This document shows, piece by piece, positions 45,244 through 57,249 of a DNA stretch of 64,000 bases (the first letter of the stretch is position 1; each line of letters begins with the position of its first letter). Origin of the DNA: Adiantum capillus-veneris (taxonomy: Eukaryota > Streptophyta > Polypodiopsida > Polypodiales > Pteridaceae); the NCBI GenBank assembly GCA_014529385.2, contig CM043959.1, forward strand, positions 16,307,309 to 16,371,308, given 5' to 3'. The position numbers were made by a program, and so were the translations under genes. Under the pieces are notes generated by a model, which was given only the letters and a program-made list of their open reading frames with translations, did no database searches and was not told where the DNA came from.

Positions 45244-48160
45244 ATGAAGGAAGCAGAGCAACCACGAGAATATGTCATCATTGACATACTTGAAGAATCG
45301 ACAAAAGCTTTTTCAAAGAAGCCGATTCTAGAAAGAGCGCAATTGGCAAATGTTCAACAAACGCAAGATTAAGACAAGAACAGAGATAAGGAAGAAGATC
45401 GACTATCTCCTACGATGATCAAATTCAGCATATGCGAAGAAACAAGACTCAAAATCACATGTTCATTTGTGATAGATCAAGAAGTGACAAAGAATCTAAT
45501 GTCTTATGGAACATGGATCATGATGGGAAAGACACAAATCACCAAGCTAAAGGAGATAGTGTACACAAGTTCTAAAAAGGCGATTCCTAGCTTTGGCATG
45601 GCAGAAGCCATAATCAAGTCGAGTACTTGGGAGTACAAGGATAATTTCCACATAATTGACTCCCATTGTCCCAACCGAAAGCTGGAGGAACATCTTATTT
45701 CAACCATAAGGAAAATTTTCAACAATAACACCATCAAAAGTCCCAAAGACACCTCAGGTCACTGCGAAAAAGGAGCAACCAAGCATCATGGAAAAAGGTA
45801 AAGCAAAGTTAAACACTGAAGTATATCAACCTCGCAAGACAACTTTACCTTCAACGAGCCTCCATCAAACTTCCCGTGTAGCCTCTACATCAAGAGCCAC
45901 ATCATCAACAATGCAATGGAAACCAAAGCAAAAAGTCTACTAACCAAAGTTTCCATCACAAAAAAACATCCATAAGAAGTCGAAGAATGTCGACCAAGTA
46001 TTGATATCCAAAAGGGCACATTAAAGTCAAAGACCCAGTTTGGATACACCAATCACGGGCTCAACAACAACAACAACAAAAGGTAACAGGGTGGGTAGCA
46101 TCAAATGAGTCAATTGCTGCTCAGGGCTACTTCCAAAGAAGCACCAGTGTTTAGGCCAAAAAGCCTAAAGTAATGGCCTAGACCTACCTACCTAAACCAA
46201 CGAGTTCTACAAAGAACAAGATGCGCTATCAACGGAAGACAAATAACTCAAATAGGAGAAAGAAAAACCACAAAAGGCCAAAGAAAAAACCTTCCAAACA
46301 ATAAACACAACAAGAATGGGTGTCGAAGTCAGACCTCAAACAAGCTACCCAAGCTATACAACACAAACAGATGCAGTAGCGGATGATTCCAATCAAGCTA
46401 CTCGAAGCACGAGGATTTTATGAAGGTAACACTCAAATATGGTTACCAAAAGTTGTAGCTCAATTTGGAGCAACCAAGAGAAATCAGGCAACACAATCTT
46501 TTGTCCAAAAGCAAGCAAAGATAACCAACAGCAAACAAAAGCCAATTACAACCAAGGCTGCTACAATCTATAGATGGATACCTCGTCATCTACTCCAAAA
46601 TCAAGGCTTCGACAAAGGAAATCATCAGCTTTGTCTATCGAAGCCTAGTGTCCATCAAGTCATGGAACAAAAGAAGCAAATGCAAAAGACGGTCACACAC
46701 GACCAAAGACAAGGTGGGTTCCAAAATCGTTCGCGGAAACTCAATCACAGAGAACCCACACATCTCGACAACCGCTTCTCATGCGAGATAAAGCAAAGGG
46801 TACATCAGTCCCTACAAGAGTTGAAGGACTTATGTCACAAAGCAGTGTGAACATACGACAAGCAAGTCAAGAGGAGCCAAAGTATGCCAGCCTACTCGAC
46901 AAAATGGTGGCATCCAATGACCAACTTATGGAATTGGGTTTCTGGCATTAAAGTGGTAAGTCCAAGTCACCATTAAAAATACAATGGCATAAAAGTTAGA
47001 GTCGGGCAACTAAGCCACCAAATGAGTGAGACACTAGTCCCAAAGCTTCATGTAATATTCTAGTAGTCTAAGCATCTTAGCTATTCTAGGCATTGCTCAA
47101 GCTAGAAGAGTTGAGCATATTTATGTTCTGTCGCTCATGCTGACATAGGTGGGCATAAGAGTCGAAGTCGTTGTAGTATAGTGGTGAAGTAAAGGAGGAT
47201 GTTCAAAAGACACTCACCCACTCAGCACAGTGAGGTATGAGTGGACAAGCTTCTACATCAGAAACCCTTTTTGAAAACGTGGAGGCTATTGAGATGTCCT
47301 TTGATGTCACATGTGCTACATTTGTTCCTTGAAGTACCAATCAACTCTATCTTCCACACTGCATGCTTTGGTTCGACAAATTTCTCGTATGCATATAGAG
47401 TGCTCCTTAATTGGCACTTGCTTTAGGCACTCTTCCTTTGTTTATCCCAAGCACTCATCTTGCATGACATGTACTTCAGGTCAAAATGCTCAACTCCAAT
47501 AAGAGCGTATGCCAAAGGCACTTTTTTCCCATCGTGTTCTTTTCCTTTGGTCATCCAGGTTTTAAGACCCTAATCTAAAAACCCTCATCATCAACTTCTT
47601 GTATATATTCCTTCTACATCAACAATAAGGAAATGCCTACCCAAATCAATCATCGACGACTTGGAGAGAAAGTTGTAAATCACAACAAAGCTCCATAAAA
47701 AAATGGCAAGTTAAAAACTAGCCTACAACGACAAGTAATGAAAAATTCCGCAAGCGAGCTATCCACAACAACCATACGAAGCTCACACAGTGCTTCAACA
47801 TTAGCTACCCATTGTGGAAAACTCAAATTGCAGTGGACCTTGAAAGCATACCCATCATAAAGTCCACGCCACAAAGAGGATCAATTCTACAAGCTAAGAC
47901 ACATCAACATCCATCTTTTACGGCGACTAAGATTGGCAACAAAGAGGCAAATGCACAACAAGAAGAAAAGTTGCTTAAACTCAAATATCAAATCACGTAT
48001 CAACAACATGGCAGATATGAATCACTCAAGGAAGGGGGAAGCGTTATCAATGCCAAAGCACTTCCCAAGGTAACGACCAACCTTGAAAACAAAGCTGAAG
48101 ACAACCCTATGTCAAGACTGCACAAGGTCGTGTCAAGGGACGACACGAGCTAGGAAGGGG
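45244..48160 (+). other. Long non-pol internal region of the outer element
   Basis: About 2.9 kb in which RT, RNase H and integrase motifs would be expected but none is seen. Open frames at 45415-45801, 46383-46850 and 47812-48153 are rich in Lys, Gln, Thr and Ser and have no recognisable domain. A purine tract closes the region at about 48150-48164. Either pol was replaced or deleted, or this is a large non-autonomous derivative. Confidence 0.6.
47167..47190 (+). other. tRNA-Asp-like 5' half
   Basis: GTCGTTGTAGTATAGTGGT followed by GAAGT matches the first 19-23 bases of plant tRNA-Asp(GTC) from memory, including the A box TAGTATAGTGGT. The anticodon arm, T arm and B box are absent downstream, so it is not a tRNA gene. 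It could be a SINE head, a captured tRNA fragment, or chance. Confidence 0.45.
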
Positions 48161-48164
48161 GGAA
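48150..48164 (+). other. Polypurine tract of the outer gypsy element
   Basis: CTAGGAAGGGGGGAA directly before TGTTTGAGG, a plausible 3' LTR start. Confidence 0.65.
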
Positions 48165-48960
48165 TGTTTGAGGATTGATCGAACGGGCGTCCACCTAGCC
48201 GGACACGTAGCCGGAAACCACATCTGTAGTCTATTATTTTTTCGAGCTAGTGTAGTGATACTCTATGTATATCCTGATTTTAGAGTAGCAGATCAATTCC
48301 CTGAGTTGTAATTCTGTCATGACAATTGTAAAGGTCCATGTGAACCGGCCATTGGCCATTTAAAATGCCCTAGGTATGAATGTCAATAACCTTAATGTGA
48401 AAGGAGGCTTATCTTTAGAGAAGAAAGAGGTCTGCTTTACGTACTCTCAAGCTAAGAAACTGCTTCAGCTTGTAATCATCGCAACTAATGATTGGGTAAT
48501 CCGTTTTCAATTCTTAAACTTGCATTGTGTTCTTCTCTCTTTGTTCTTTCATTTAAGTGTAAGTATTGTCATTTTTGTTGTGGTCCGCGACTACGTGTAT
48601 GTGAGTTTTAATTATAGATTTAAGTACTTAAATCAATGTTTTTAGTCATTGACCATAGAAGAGTGTTCCTAGACCATAAGGCGACCTTTTTGGATAGTTA
48701 TATTGCAATTTTTAGGACCTTTTTCATGATGGATCGTGATTTTGATACCTTGCCGGATTGCAACCAGACTTGGTAGGATAGTGCCCCTAGGTGTCTTAGA
48801 CCTCCTCCTAAAGTTTCGTTGCGTGCCGAAATGGCGTGATGACCTATAGTTGTGAGAAAGGACATAGGCAGATTTCCCTGATCATTGAGTGTAAGTTTGC
48901 TTGTTGAGTTGGTGTGTTTGCTTGTCAAGGTTCACTTCTTGAGCTTAACGATCTCAAAGA
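48165..48960 (+). repeat. Probable 3' LTR of the outer gypsy element
   Basis: Begins TGTTTGAGGATTGATCG after a purine tract. The downstream AT-rich sequence with no coding is what an LTR would look like. The right limit is a guess. No second copy exists in the window, because the 5' end of this element is missing or replaced by the inverted-repeat arm at 36165-36938. Confidence 0.45.
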
Positions 48961-49070
48961 GTCTCTGTGCCCCATCCGAGTCACTTCCCTGAGTATTGAC
49001 ATTATGTTAGTGCCAAATCGCTATACTAAAGACGTCTGTCGCGGTAACCCGCTAATACACGTAAAAAATT

Positions 49071-49072
<2 letters not shown>

Positions 49073-49143
<71 letters not shown>
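49073..49143. repeat. (GA)n microsatellite
   Basis: About 71 bases of GA. Confidence 0.97.
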
Positions 49144-49144
<1 letters not shown>

Positions 49145-49283
49145 CTGCCTGCATTCATCATTGTTAACTTGCCACTACTCCCCCCATGGATACCTAAATG
49201 CAGCACGCTCAACATAGTCTACAAGACAACACAAGAGGTCTCGGGAGGTCTGCCTGGCCAGGACCCTGTGTAGGCGACCAAAG

Positions 49284-49285
<2 letters not shown>

Positions 49286-49360
<75 letters not shown>
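49286..49360. repeat. (GA)n microsatellite
   Basis: About 75 bases of GA, 142 bases from the previous tract. Confidence 0.97.
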
Positions 49361-49363
<3 letters not shown>

Positions 49364-49453
49364 TTAATGAAATGAAATGTTATATTAACGTCTTTAGAAG
49401 GCCAGAATGACCTATGAGACCAGAAATTTACAATGTGGTGGATCTGATACAAA

Positions 49454-49458
49454 GTCAG
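49454..49458. other. Target-site duplication GTCAG (left)
   Basis: Repeated at 56886-56890 on the other side of the 7.4-kb element. Confidence 0.93.
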
Positions 49459-49581
49459 TGTTGGGAGAAGAGATGGGGAGACCGATTGCTTATATTATTC
49501 AACACATGCTCACAAACATCACCATCAACCTATCCACCTCTTCTTCCAATTTCCAAGCACACACACTCACACCTAGACTAT

Positions 49582-49620
<39 letters not shown>

Positions 49621-50155
49621 CATAAAATTGACATAGACATACTTGTAAGAAAGTGTAAGAGATGTGTAAGAAATGGAGACTAGATTAGAGAGTACACAGC
49701 AAAATAACCATAACTTAAGAGAGTAGAGAAGAGAATCTGCAAGAAAAAGGCCTAAATCTAGCCCCAAACTCTACGGCACCTCTCTTGTGGAGTTGGTATT
49801 TAATATATTATTTTTGAGTTTAAAGTGCCAAAAATTGAAGCCCCTCTTTTACAACCACTTCACTTTTGTAAATGAGTGAAGCTCATTAGTTCTTGCATGA
49901 CCCATAAGGGGAGTTCCCACTATAACTATTTACAGAGCCATAGTGGCTTATTGAAATGATATTCTAAAATACTGTGCAAATATAAAATGGCCAAGAGTAA
50001 TTGCCGTCGCCTCTTTATCAACTCCCAGCATTCCACTCTACAAAATCATCATCAACTCAATTAGAAAATAAATAGACAACACATAATTAACCATTACGCC
50101 AGCTATCCCAATTGTAGCTAACCACTACAACAGGAGGGTGCCCAGTCTCGTAACA
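49459..50155 (-). repeat. 3' LTR of chromovirus B
   Basis: 697 bases, TG...CA. It contains a (CA)n tract at 49583-49615, 10 bases longer than in the other LTR. Matches 56199-56885. Confidence 0.95.
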
Positions 50156-50166
50156 TCCCTCCCACC
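50156..50166 (-). other. Polypurine tract of chromovirus B
   Basis: Minus strand GGTGGGAGGGA directly before the 3' LTR start TGTTACGAG. Confidence 0.88.
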
Positions 50167-50202
50167 AGGATAGCAACTGTCCTCAGTTGCTCAATAGAGA
50201 AA

Positions 50203-53200
50203 TCAACTGGACCGTGAGTGATGGAAAGTGTGGAGAAGGTCGGGAAAGTTGCGAAAAAACTTTTCAGGCATCCATTTGGCATCCTCTCTAGGGTGGCCCT
50301 TGAAAGTCAAAAGGTAACGGTTATAAACCATTCCAGTGCGTGTAGTGGTGGTCTCATGATCAACTATTTTATCAAGGATGAGTTGCTCTCCTTGGTCTAC
50401 AAGTGAAGGTGGGTCTTCATAAATGCGGTGTGTAGGTGTGGGTCCTCGAAATGGACGTAAAAGACTAATGTGAAAGGCATTGTGAATGTGTCAATGTGCA
50501 GGTAGTTCTAAACGGAAAGAAACATCATTAACGACAGCTGAAATTTTGAAAGGTCCATAAAAACGAGGAGCAAGCTTAACAAAGACATTGGTATCGACAC
50601 TTTTGATCCTTCGTTTTTCGATGCGAAGTAAAACATGATCACCTTCTTTGAATTGGTGTGCCTTGCGGTGCTTGTTAGCATGCTTGGTGTAAAGTTCTTG
50701 GGAGTGTTTAATGGCAGAATGCACATTTGCATAAATATCATGAGAGTCATTAGTTAGTGAAATCATCAGCGCGGCAGGTACAACATTAGAAAGACGTGAA
50801 GCAGGAGTAGGAAGAGAGTGACCATATGAAATTTCAAATGGAGACTTACCCGTGGCAATGTGAGTGGTGTTGTTGTATGCAAATTGCAAAATATGTAGGT
50901 ATTCATCTCATTTCTTAGGTTGAGAAGAAACATAAGCCTTTAACAAGTCAATAATAGTGTGGTTGGTGACTTCGGTTTGACCATTAGATTCAGGATGAAG
51001 TGCAGAAGTGAAGTCAAGTGTTGTGCCAAGATTTTCAAACACAGTAGTCCAAAAAGCACTACAAAATTTTGAATCTCTATCAGAAATAATCACTTTAGGC
51101 AAACCATGATGTGAGAAAACAGTCTTAAGAAACAAAAGTGCAGCTTGATGTGCTATGAGTGTTTTCTTACAAGGAATGAAATATGCTTGTTTGGAGAAAC
51201 GATCAATAATAGTCCATATCATGTCATGTTTGTGCATTGTGAGTGGGAAACCAGTAACAAAATCCATTGAAATATGTTCCTAAGGTCTTTCAGGAATGGG
51301 GAGAGGGTGTAAAAGTCCCAATTTCTTACCTATAGGCTGCTTTGATTTTTTGACAAATCAAACAAGTTGAAACATACTATTTAACATCCATTCTCATAGT
51401 AGGCCAATAGAAATCACGACATAAATTTTGAAAAGTTGCAGCACATCCTCTATGTCCAGCATAGGGTGGTTGTGCAATTCTTCAATAATTAATGTACGGA
51501 AAGGTTTAGTCACACACAATTTTTGTTTGAAATAAAGGAAGTTTTCTTGAATTGTGTATTCGAGGAATGTGTGTACTAAATTATCAAGCATGTGCAACCA
51601 TGTCGTTTTGAAGTCATCATCATGTGCATAAGTGTCATGCATAGTGTCAAATGAAGTTCCCGTAATGGTTGATAGATGATTAAGTGAGGGTCTTTTACTC
51701 AAAGCATCAGCTACAACGTTTTCTTTACCAGGTTGGTATTGAATGTTGTGTTGAAAACTTTGAATAAAAGCGACCCACTTAATATGTCTATCATCTATTA
51801 AGGGCTGAGAAAGTAAATATTTGATACTTTGTTGATCAGTTTTAATGATCAAATCAGTACCCATTACATAGTGTTTCCAAATTTTCAATGCATGTACCAC
51901 AGCAGTCAACTCTTTATCATAAGTACTGAACTTTGCTTCAGACGGTTTGAATTTACGACTTTCGAAAGCAATTGGATGGTTATCTTGCATAAGGACTGCA
52001 CCAATACCTTTTCCACTAGCATCAGTGACTACCACAAAGAATGGTCTTTCAAAATCAGGCAATTGCAATACAGGTGCATTAGTCAAAGCATGTTTAAGTG
52101 CATTAAATGAGCTTTCTTGCAAATCAGTCCATTCATAAGGCGTGTTTTTCTTCAAGAAGAGAGTCAAATAATGTGATTTGTAAGCAAAATTACGAACAAA
52201 TTTCCTGTAATAGCTACAAAGACCAATAAAAGATCGTAGCTCATGCAAGTTTTTGGGTCTAGGCCATGAGTGAATGGCTTCAATTTTTTTTGGATCGACA
52301 TGTATTTCCTCACCCGATACAATGTGTCCCAGATATTCAATTTCAGATTGAAAAAATGAACTCTTTTCAGGATCCAAATACAAGTGATTTTGTGCAAGTA
52401 GATCAAATACACATGTTAAATGTTGTTTGTGCGCTTCTTCACATTTACCGAATACCAAAATGTCATGAAAGAATACAATCACAAAATCTTGATGGTCAAT
52501 GAAAATTCTATTCATCATGCGTGTAAAGGTGGCTGGTGCATTGGTCAAACCAAATGGCATGACAAGGAATCCATAGTGTCTAGTTTGTGTTCTAAAAGCA
52601 GTTTTGTAGACATCATGTTCAAATATTTTAACTTGATGGTACCCTGATTTGAGATCAATTTTGCTAAAGATGTTTGCCCCTTTCAGTTTATCTAATAGAT
52701 CATCCACTCTAGGAATAAGAAACCTATTCTTAATGGTGATCTTGTTTAAAGCCCTGTAGTCGATACACATACGAAAGGTTCCATTTTTTTTCTTGACAAG
52801 AAGTACTGGAGCTCCGTATGGTGAACTACTAGGTCGGATTAGGCCTCGGTCAAGTAAATCAGTGATTTGAATTTGTATTTCCCTGTGTGCGGTAGGATTT
52901 ACACGATAAGGTGCTCTACAAGGAGGTTCACTACCCGATATAATGTCAATTTTGTGGTCTTCTGGGCGTGATGGTGGAATTTCAAGTGGTAGATCATGCA
53001 CGAAACAATCTTTAAATTGTGTGAGAAATTCATCGTGTTTGGAATTACGCGAAGTTTCAGTTTCAACAGAAATTTGATTTACTAATACTAAATATGTTTT
53101 CCCATGTTTTCGAATTGCTCGTTTGGCTTGAGTGTGAGAGAGGAGTGGAAATTTTTGATATGCCAGTGTTGCTTGGATGGAGAAATTTTTATTATTATGA

Positions 53201-53640
53201 GTGAGAGACATTGTACGTGTTTTATAATTAATCAACGGGTCAAATTCATGACGAAATGGCATTCCCAAAATCATATCAAGACCATGCAATGGTGCTACCA
53301 AAAATGTGCGTGCTTGTGTGAATTCTCCAATGCAAACTTCAACAGTGACTTGAGTTTTACAATTGAAACGTTGATTATTAAAAACAATTTTGACCTTGTG
53401 AGGTGATGAGATTTCAGAGAGTGATAGTTGCTGTGCCAATCGCGTGGAAATGAAATCATGGCTACTACCATCATCTAACAGAATGGTGACATTTTCACCC
53501 TTAACAGTGCCTTGTACTTTAAACAAAGTGTGAGGAGATATAGGAGTACTTGAGGATGGGTTGTCATCGTTATCATAATCAGGATCATATCCCTCACCGT
53601 AGTTAGCTTCCACTTCGTTGTCGTCGGGTGTAGCATCTTA
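50203..53640 (-). pseudogene. Pol of chromovirus B with chromodomain end
   Basis: A 739-residue open frame (53613-51394) carries the protease (ILLDDGSSHDFIS; Asp-Gly kept but D-S changed to D-D), the RT (KKKNGTFRMCIDYRALN, KIDLKSGYHQV, MPFGLTNAPATF) and RNase H (VVTDASGKGIGAVL, AFESRKF). The RT catalytic box reads VIVFFHDILVF, so the first of the two essential aspartates is His. After a frame break near 51400 the integrase core follows (MDFVTGFPL, ISDRDSKF, HPESNGQTEV; 51267-50908), then the GPF/Y region (FYGPFKIS). After a TGA at 50488 come HIHNAFHISLLRP and a chromodomain (ILDKIVDHET, YLLTFKGHPREDAKWMPE), ending at TGA 50203-50205. Confidence 0.93.
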
Positions 53641-54720
53641 GACGAGGTTAAGAGTAGCTCCGTTGGGGCAGTTGTTGTTGAAGGGTTTTTGACTTGAATT
53701 TTTGTTGACTCCATGGGAATGGCCATTGGATTGACCATTGCCCTTAGCATGACCATTTGGTCACTTATCTGCATAGTGACCATATTGAAAGCATTTAAAA
53801 CACTTCACCTTTTTGTTACCATTAGAATTTGGAGGAGAACGTTGGTTGAAAGAATTTTGGTTGCCTCATTGCTGTGTGTTGTTGTTGTTGTTGTTGTTGT
53901 TGCTCGTATGAGGTTGTGCAGTTGTAGGAGAATTGTCGAATCTACGTCTTTTGAAAAAAGTACGGCTTTGGTGTTTGTTTTTGTCAAAGTTAGTAGAGAA
54001 AGGAGGTCTCTTGTTGCGGTTAGTGTTAGCAGGTTGATAAGTGTGAGAGGATTGTCCACCTTTCTTCTTTTCTGCGTTGAGAGCCAAATTAATAGCCTTT
54101 GACAGAGAATTTGGTTCGAACATATCAACCTCAGCACCAATTTGTAGTGCCAAGCCTGATATGTACTTTCGCTTCAATTTCCTGTGACTAACATGTTCAA
54201 TAGCTTGCAATTGCATTAAACAATTCCAAAAACGGTCAGTGTAACCCTATACATCTTCATTTCGACCCTGTCGAATTAAATCCCATTGATGTCGTGCTTT
54301 AGCTTTGTACTGTGTGGGTAAAAATTGGGGTAAAAACACTTTTTTTAATGCATGCCAGGTGTGTGGTCTTCTTCCATGTTGTTTGGTGGCGTTCCACCAC
54401 AATGCAGCGCTGCTAGTGAGATTATTTGATGCACATTTTACCATTTCACGCTCGGGAAAGTCTTCATCATGAAAATAGTAATCTAGTTGGCTAACCCATG
54501 CTAGAACCGTGCTAGCATCTTTAGTGCCGTCAAAATCCTTGAAAGTGAAGACTTTTCTGCTAATTTTGTTTTTCTTGGGTGCCGGTGCAGATTCGGTGCA
54601 TGCAGAATATAATAATTTATGTTCAAGTTCTTGCCTTCGCATGCGTTCATATGTGAGTGACTGTTGCAAATTTCGAAGTTGTTCCGCAATCGTGGGTGCC
54701 TGAGGAAGTGTGCCATGATT
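53640..54720 (-). pseudogene. Gag of chromovirus B
   Basis: Capsid region on the minus strand from about 54715: MRRQELEHKLL, VFTFKDFDGTKDASTVLAWV, LDYYFHDEDFPERE, SAALWWNATKQHG, PTQYKAKARHQWDLIRQG (to 54247, then one TAG). After it come YTDRFWNCLMQLQAI and YISGLALQIG. An Asn run encoded by GTT repeats (53879-53903) precedes a zinc knuckle CFKCFQYGHYADK (about 53800-53760) whose last Cys is lost. It is followed by an acidic YDPDYDNDDN stretch before the protease. Two stops and one shift interrupt it. Confidence 0.88.
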
Positions 54721-54724
54721 GCGT

Positions 54725-56185
54725 GCTTTTGATGTTTTTCTCTTTTTTAAAACAAATATTTTTTAATAAATATTTAAATGGTAATGCTTAAAAATGCTAT
54801 TTGGTGATATTCACAGATGCAATATGCGGAATTAAGAGTAAAATAAATAACAGAAATGTAATGTACTTAGCTGAGGAATAGCGGTGGCGTCCAGTCCGGA
54901 ATGGTGATGCGCTAAGAAATTGACAGAGAAGTGGACGGTCCGACTATGCGTCGGCGAGCCGGTCGAATTTTGTAGCGTCCGGTCTTCCTTACCCCAAAAT
55001 AATAATACACTGACAATTTTACGGTATGGTCACTGCCTGATCCGTGCCTTGGGTCGTGGCGGATAATCGCTAATGATACGCGGCCTTTGATCGCCTCTTG
55101 TTCTGATCTTTGGATGCGTTTCTTGAAATAAATAACTGGGTATTTTTTTTAAATTAATAATTTTGCAATGGAAAGTGGCAAAAAATAAAGGAATTAGAGA
55201 CCATCTATCCAACAAAAATGTCCATCCTGGATCAGGACCAATTCGGTCGATAGCTTTGACTGTTCAATGGCCGATTAGTAATAAGGTGTGGGTGTCCTCT
55301 TGAAGTATTAAGAATGGTTGAATTTAAAGGACTTGAGGGTTTGCAGTGGGCAGCCGAAGTAAAGGCAATGGGCGGCCAAGTAATTTAAGCAAGCAAAAGG
55401 GTCACTTTTTTTCATAATAGTGAGAAGCGACGAGCATAGAGAGGTGCCGACAGCGCGACGGCATGCAGAGTTTGTCACGGCCTGCAGAGGTCTTCTCGAC
55501 CCGCGAACAAAAAGGAGAAAACGTACACGCACCTCAGGCGACTAGATTGAGAGCGACCTGGCTGAATTCGGTGGTGGTCGTCAGTGATGATTTCGGCTAG
55601 GCTAGGGGTGGTTCCCATTGTAACTCATCTCCTCCATCGTTGAATTGCTTGATTATATTGAAAAAAGGGGCACCGTCGATCCAAGCTGATGCGAACTTGA
55701 GACTTTTTTTTGTGGAAATCCCGTAGTACCCAAGTTGCTTCTATGTGTTCCTTCCTCCTTATTCTTGCTAAATCAAAATTCTCTCAATTTTGTTTTGTTT
55801 GTGCCGCCCGATGTCGCTTCCCAAGGTCAAGTCGAATCACTTACGCGCTTCAATTTTCACTACTTCCTTCTTCTCTTGCTCTCTCTTTTTCTTGACTTCA
55901 CAATCCACAATTATTAGGTATTAACTTGGAATTTGAGACTCGACATACCGTATTTTGATCGTTATGAAGCCGAATTAGAAACCAGTTGCCGCTTAGTTGC
56001 CGATTTGCTGCCAATTAATGACCAAGCAAAATTTCTTTTGCAAATTCGATCGATTAGTTTTTGAATTGCCACGAATCCTTGAATCTTTGAATTGCAAAGT
56101 TGATGAATTGCAATTTGAAATTTGTCGATTCGAGGAATTCCTTTTTGATATTGAAATCTGGGGCCAATTTTTCCTCGAACCTGAA
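54725..56185 (-). other. Long leader of chromovirus B
   Basis: About 1.46 kb between the primer-binding site and gag with no coding that I can recognise. Short open frames on both strands are not conserved motifs. Such long leaders occur in some plant gypsy elements. Confidence 0.6.
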
Positions 56186-56197
56186 GCTTTGATACCA
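56186..56197 (-). other. Primer-binding site of chromovirus B
   Basis: Minus strand TGGTATCAAAGC, one base after the 5' LTR, one mismatch from the initiator-methionine tRNA complement. Confidence 0.88.
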
Positions 56198-56198
56198 C

Positions 56199-56885
56199 TG
56201 TTGGGAGAAGAGATGGGGAGACCGATTGCTTAGATTATTCAACACATGCTCACAAACATCACGATCAACCTGTCCACCTCTTCTTCCAATTTTCAAGCAC
56301 ACACACTCACACCTAAACTATGACACACACACACACACACACACAGTAAACATAGAATTGACATAGACATGCTTGTAAGAAAGTGTAAGAGATGTGTAAG
56401 AGATGGAGACTAAATTAGAGAGTACACAACAAAATAACCATAGCATAAGAGAGTAGAGAAGAGAATCTGCAAGAAAAAGGCCTAAATCTAGTCCCAAACT
56501 CCACGGCACCTCTCTTGTGGAGTTGGTATTTAATATATTATGTTGGAGTTTAAGGTGCCAAAAATTGAGGCCCCTCTTTTACAACCACTTTACTTTTGTA
56601 AATGAGTGAAGCTCATTAGTTCTTGCATGACCCATAAGGGGAGTTCCCACTACAACTATTTACAGAGCCATAGTGGTTTATTGAAATGATATTCTAAAAT
56701 ACTGTGCAAATATAAAATGGCCAAGAGTAATTGCCGTCGCCTCTTTATCAACTCCCCGCATTCCACTCTACAAAATCATCATCAACTCAATTAGAAAATA
56801 AATAGACAACACATAATTAACCATTACGCCAGCTATCCCAATTGCAGCTAACCACTACAACAGGAGGGTGCCCAGTCTCGTAACA
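56199..56885 (-). repeat. 5' LTR of chromovirus B
   Basis: 687 bases, TG...CA, with a shorter (CA)n tract near 56323-56345. The GTCAG duplication follows at 56886-56890. Confidence 0.95.
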
Positions 56886-56934
56886 GTCAGAGTAACAAAA
56901 ATGACAAAATAAAATGACATAATAAAATGCTATG

Positions 56935-57050
56935 GAATTTGAAACAGCTAGGTGTGATCTAAGCAGATAGGTGGGATAACTAAATCAGAGATCACAAAAG
57001 ATCCAGCTAGGTGGGATAGCTAAATCACAGATCACAAAAGATCCAGCATC
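56935..57050. repeat. Short tandem repeat near the LINE 3' end
   Basis: CAGCTAGGTGNGAT and AGATCACAAAAGATCCAGC recur two to three times in units of about 40 bases. It may belong to the 3' UTR of the minus-strand LINE. Confidence 0.6.
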
Positions 57051-57249
57051 GGTCGTTGGCGGATCTCATAAATCTCCTCCATGGTTAATAGCCTGACCGC
57101 GCGTCGTGCATGCTGGGCCAAAAAGATCCGAATCCTCTAATGCAACCTCCATTGATGCCGTGTAGTCCTCCGCAGTCGTGGGCATCTGGATCTCCCTAGC
57201 TTAGTCGCTCGATCGATCAGTGTGCCTCCAGTGTGAGGCGGCGAGCTCT

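Larger units (their letters stand above)
49459..56885 (-). mobile_element. Chromodomain Ty3/gypsy element (chromovirus B), complete
   Basis: 7427 bases between GTCAG duplications, with LTRs of 697 and 687 bases that differ at roughly 20-25 positions by eye (about 3 percent), so it is fairly recent. It runs on the minus strand: 5' LTR 56199-56885, primer-binding site, a long 1.4-kb leader, gag, protease, RT, RNase H, integrase, chromodomain, purine tract, then 3' LTR 49459-50155. It has a handful of stops and frameshifts and a changed RT catalytic box. Confidence 0.96.

Noticed and set aside
47167-47240. A functional tRNA-Asp gene
   Set aside because: Only the 5' part matches; no anticodon stem, T arm or B box follows.
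51829-53406. Plus-strand open frames across chromovirus B pol
   Set aside because: Antisense shadows of the minus-strand polyprotein.
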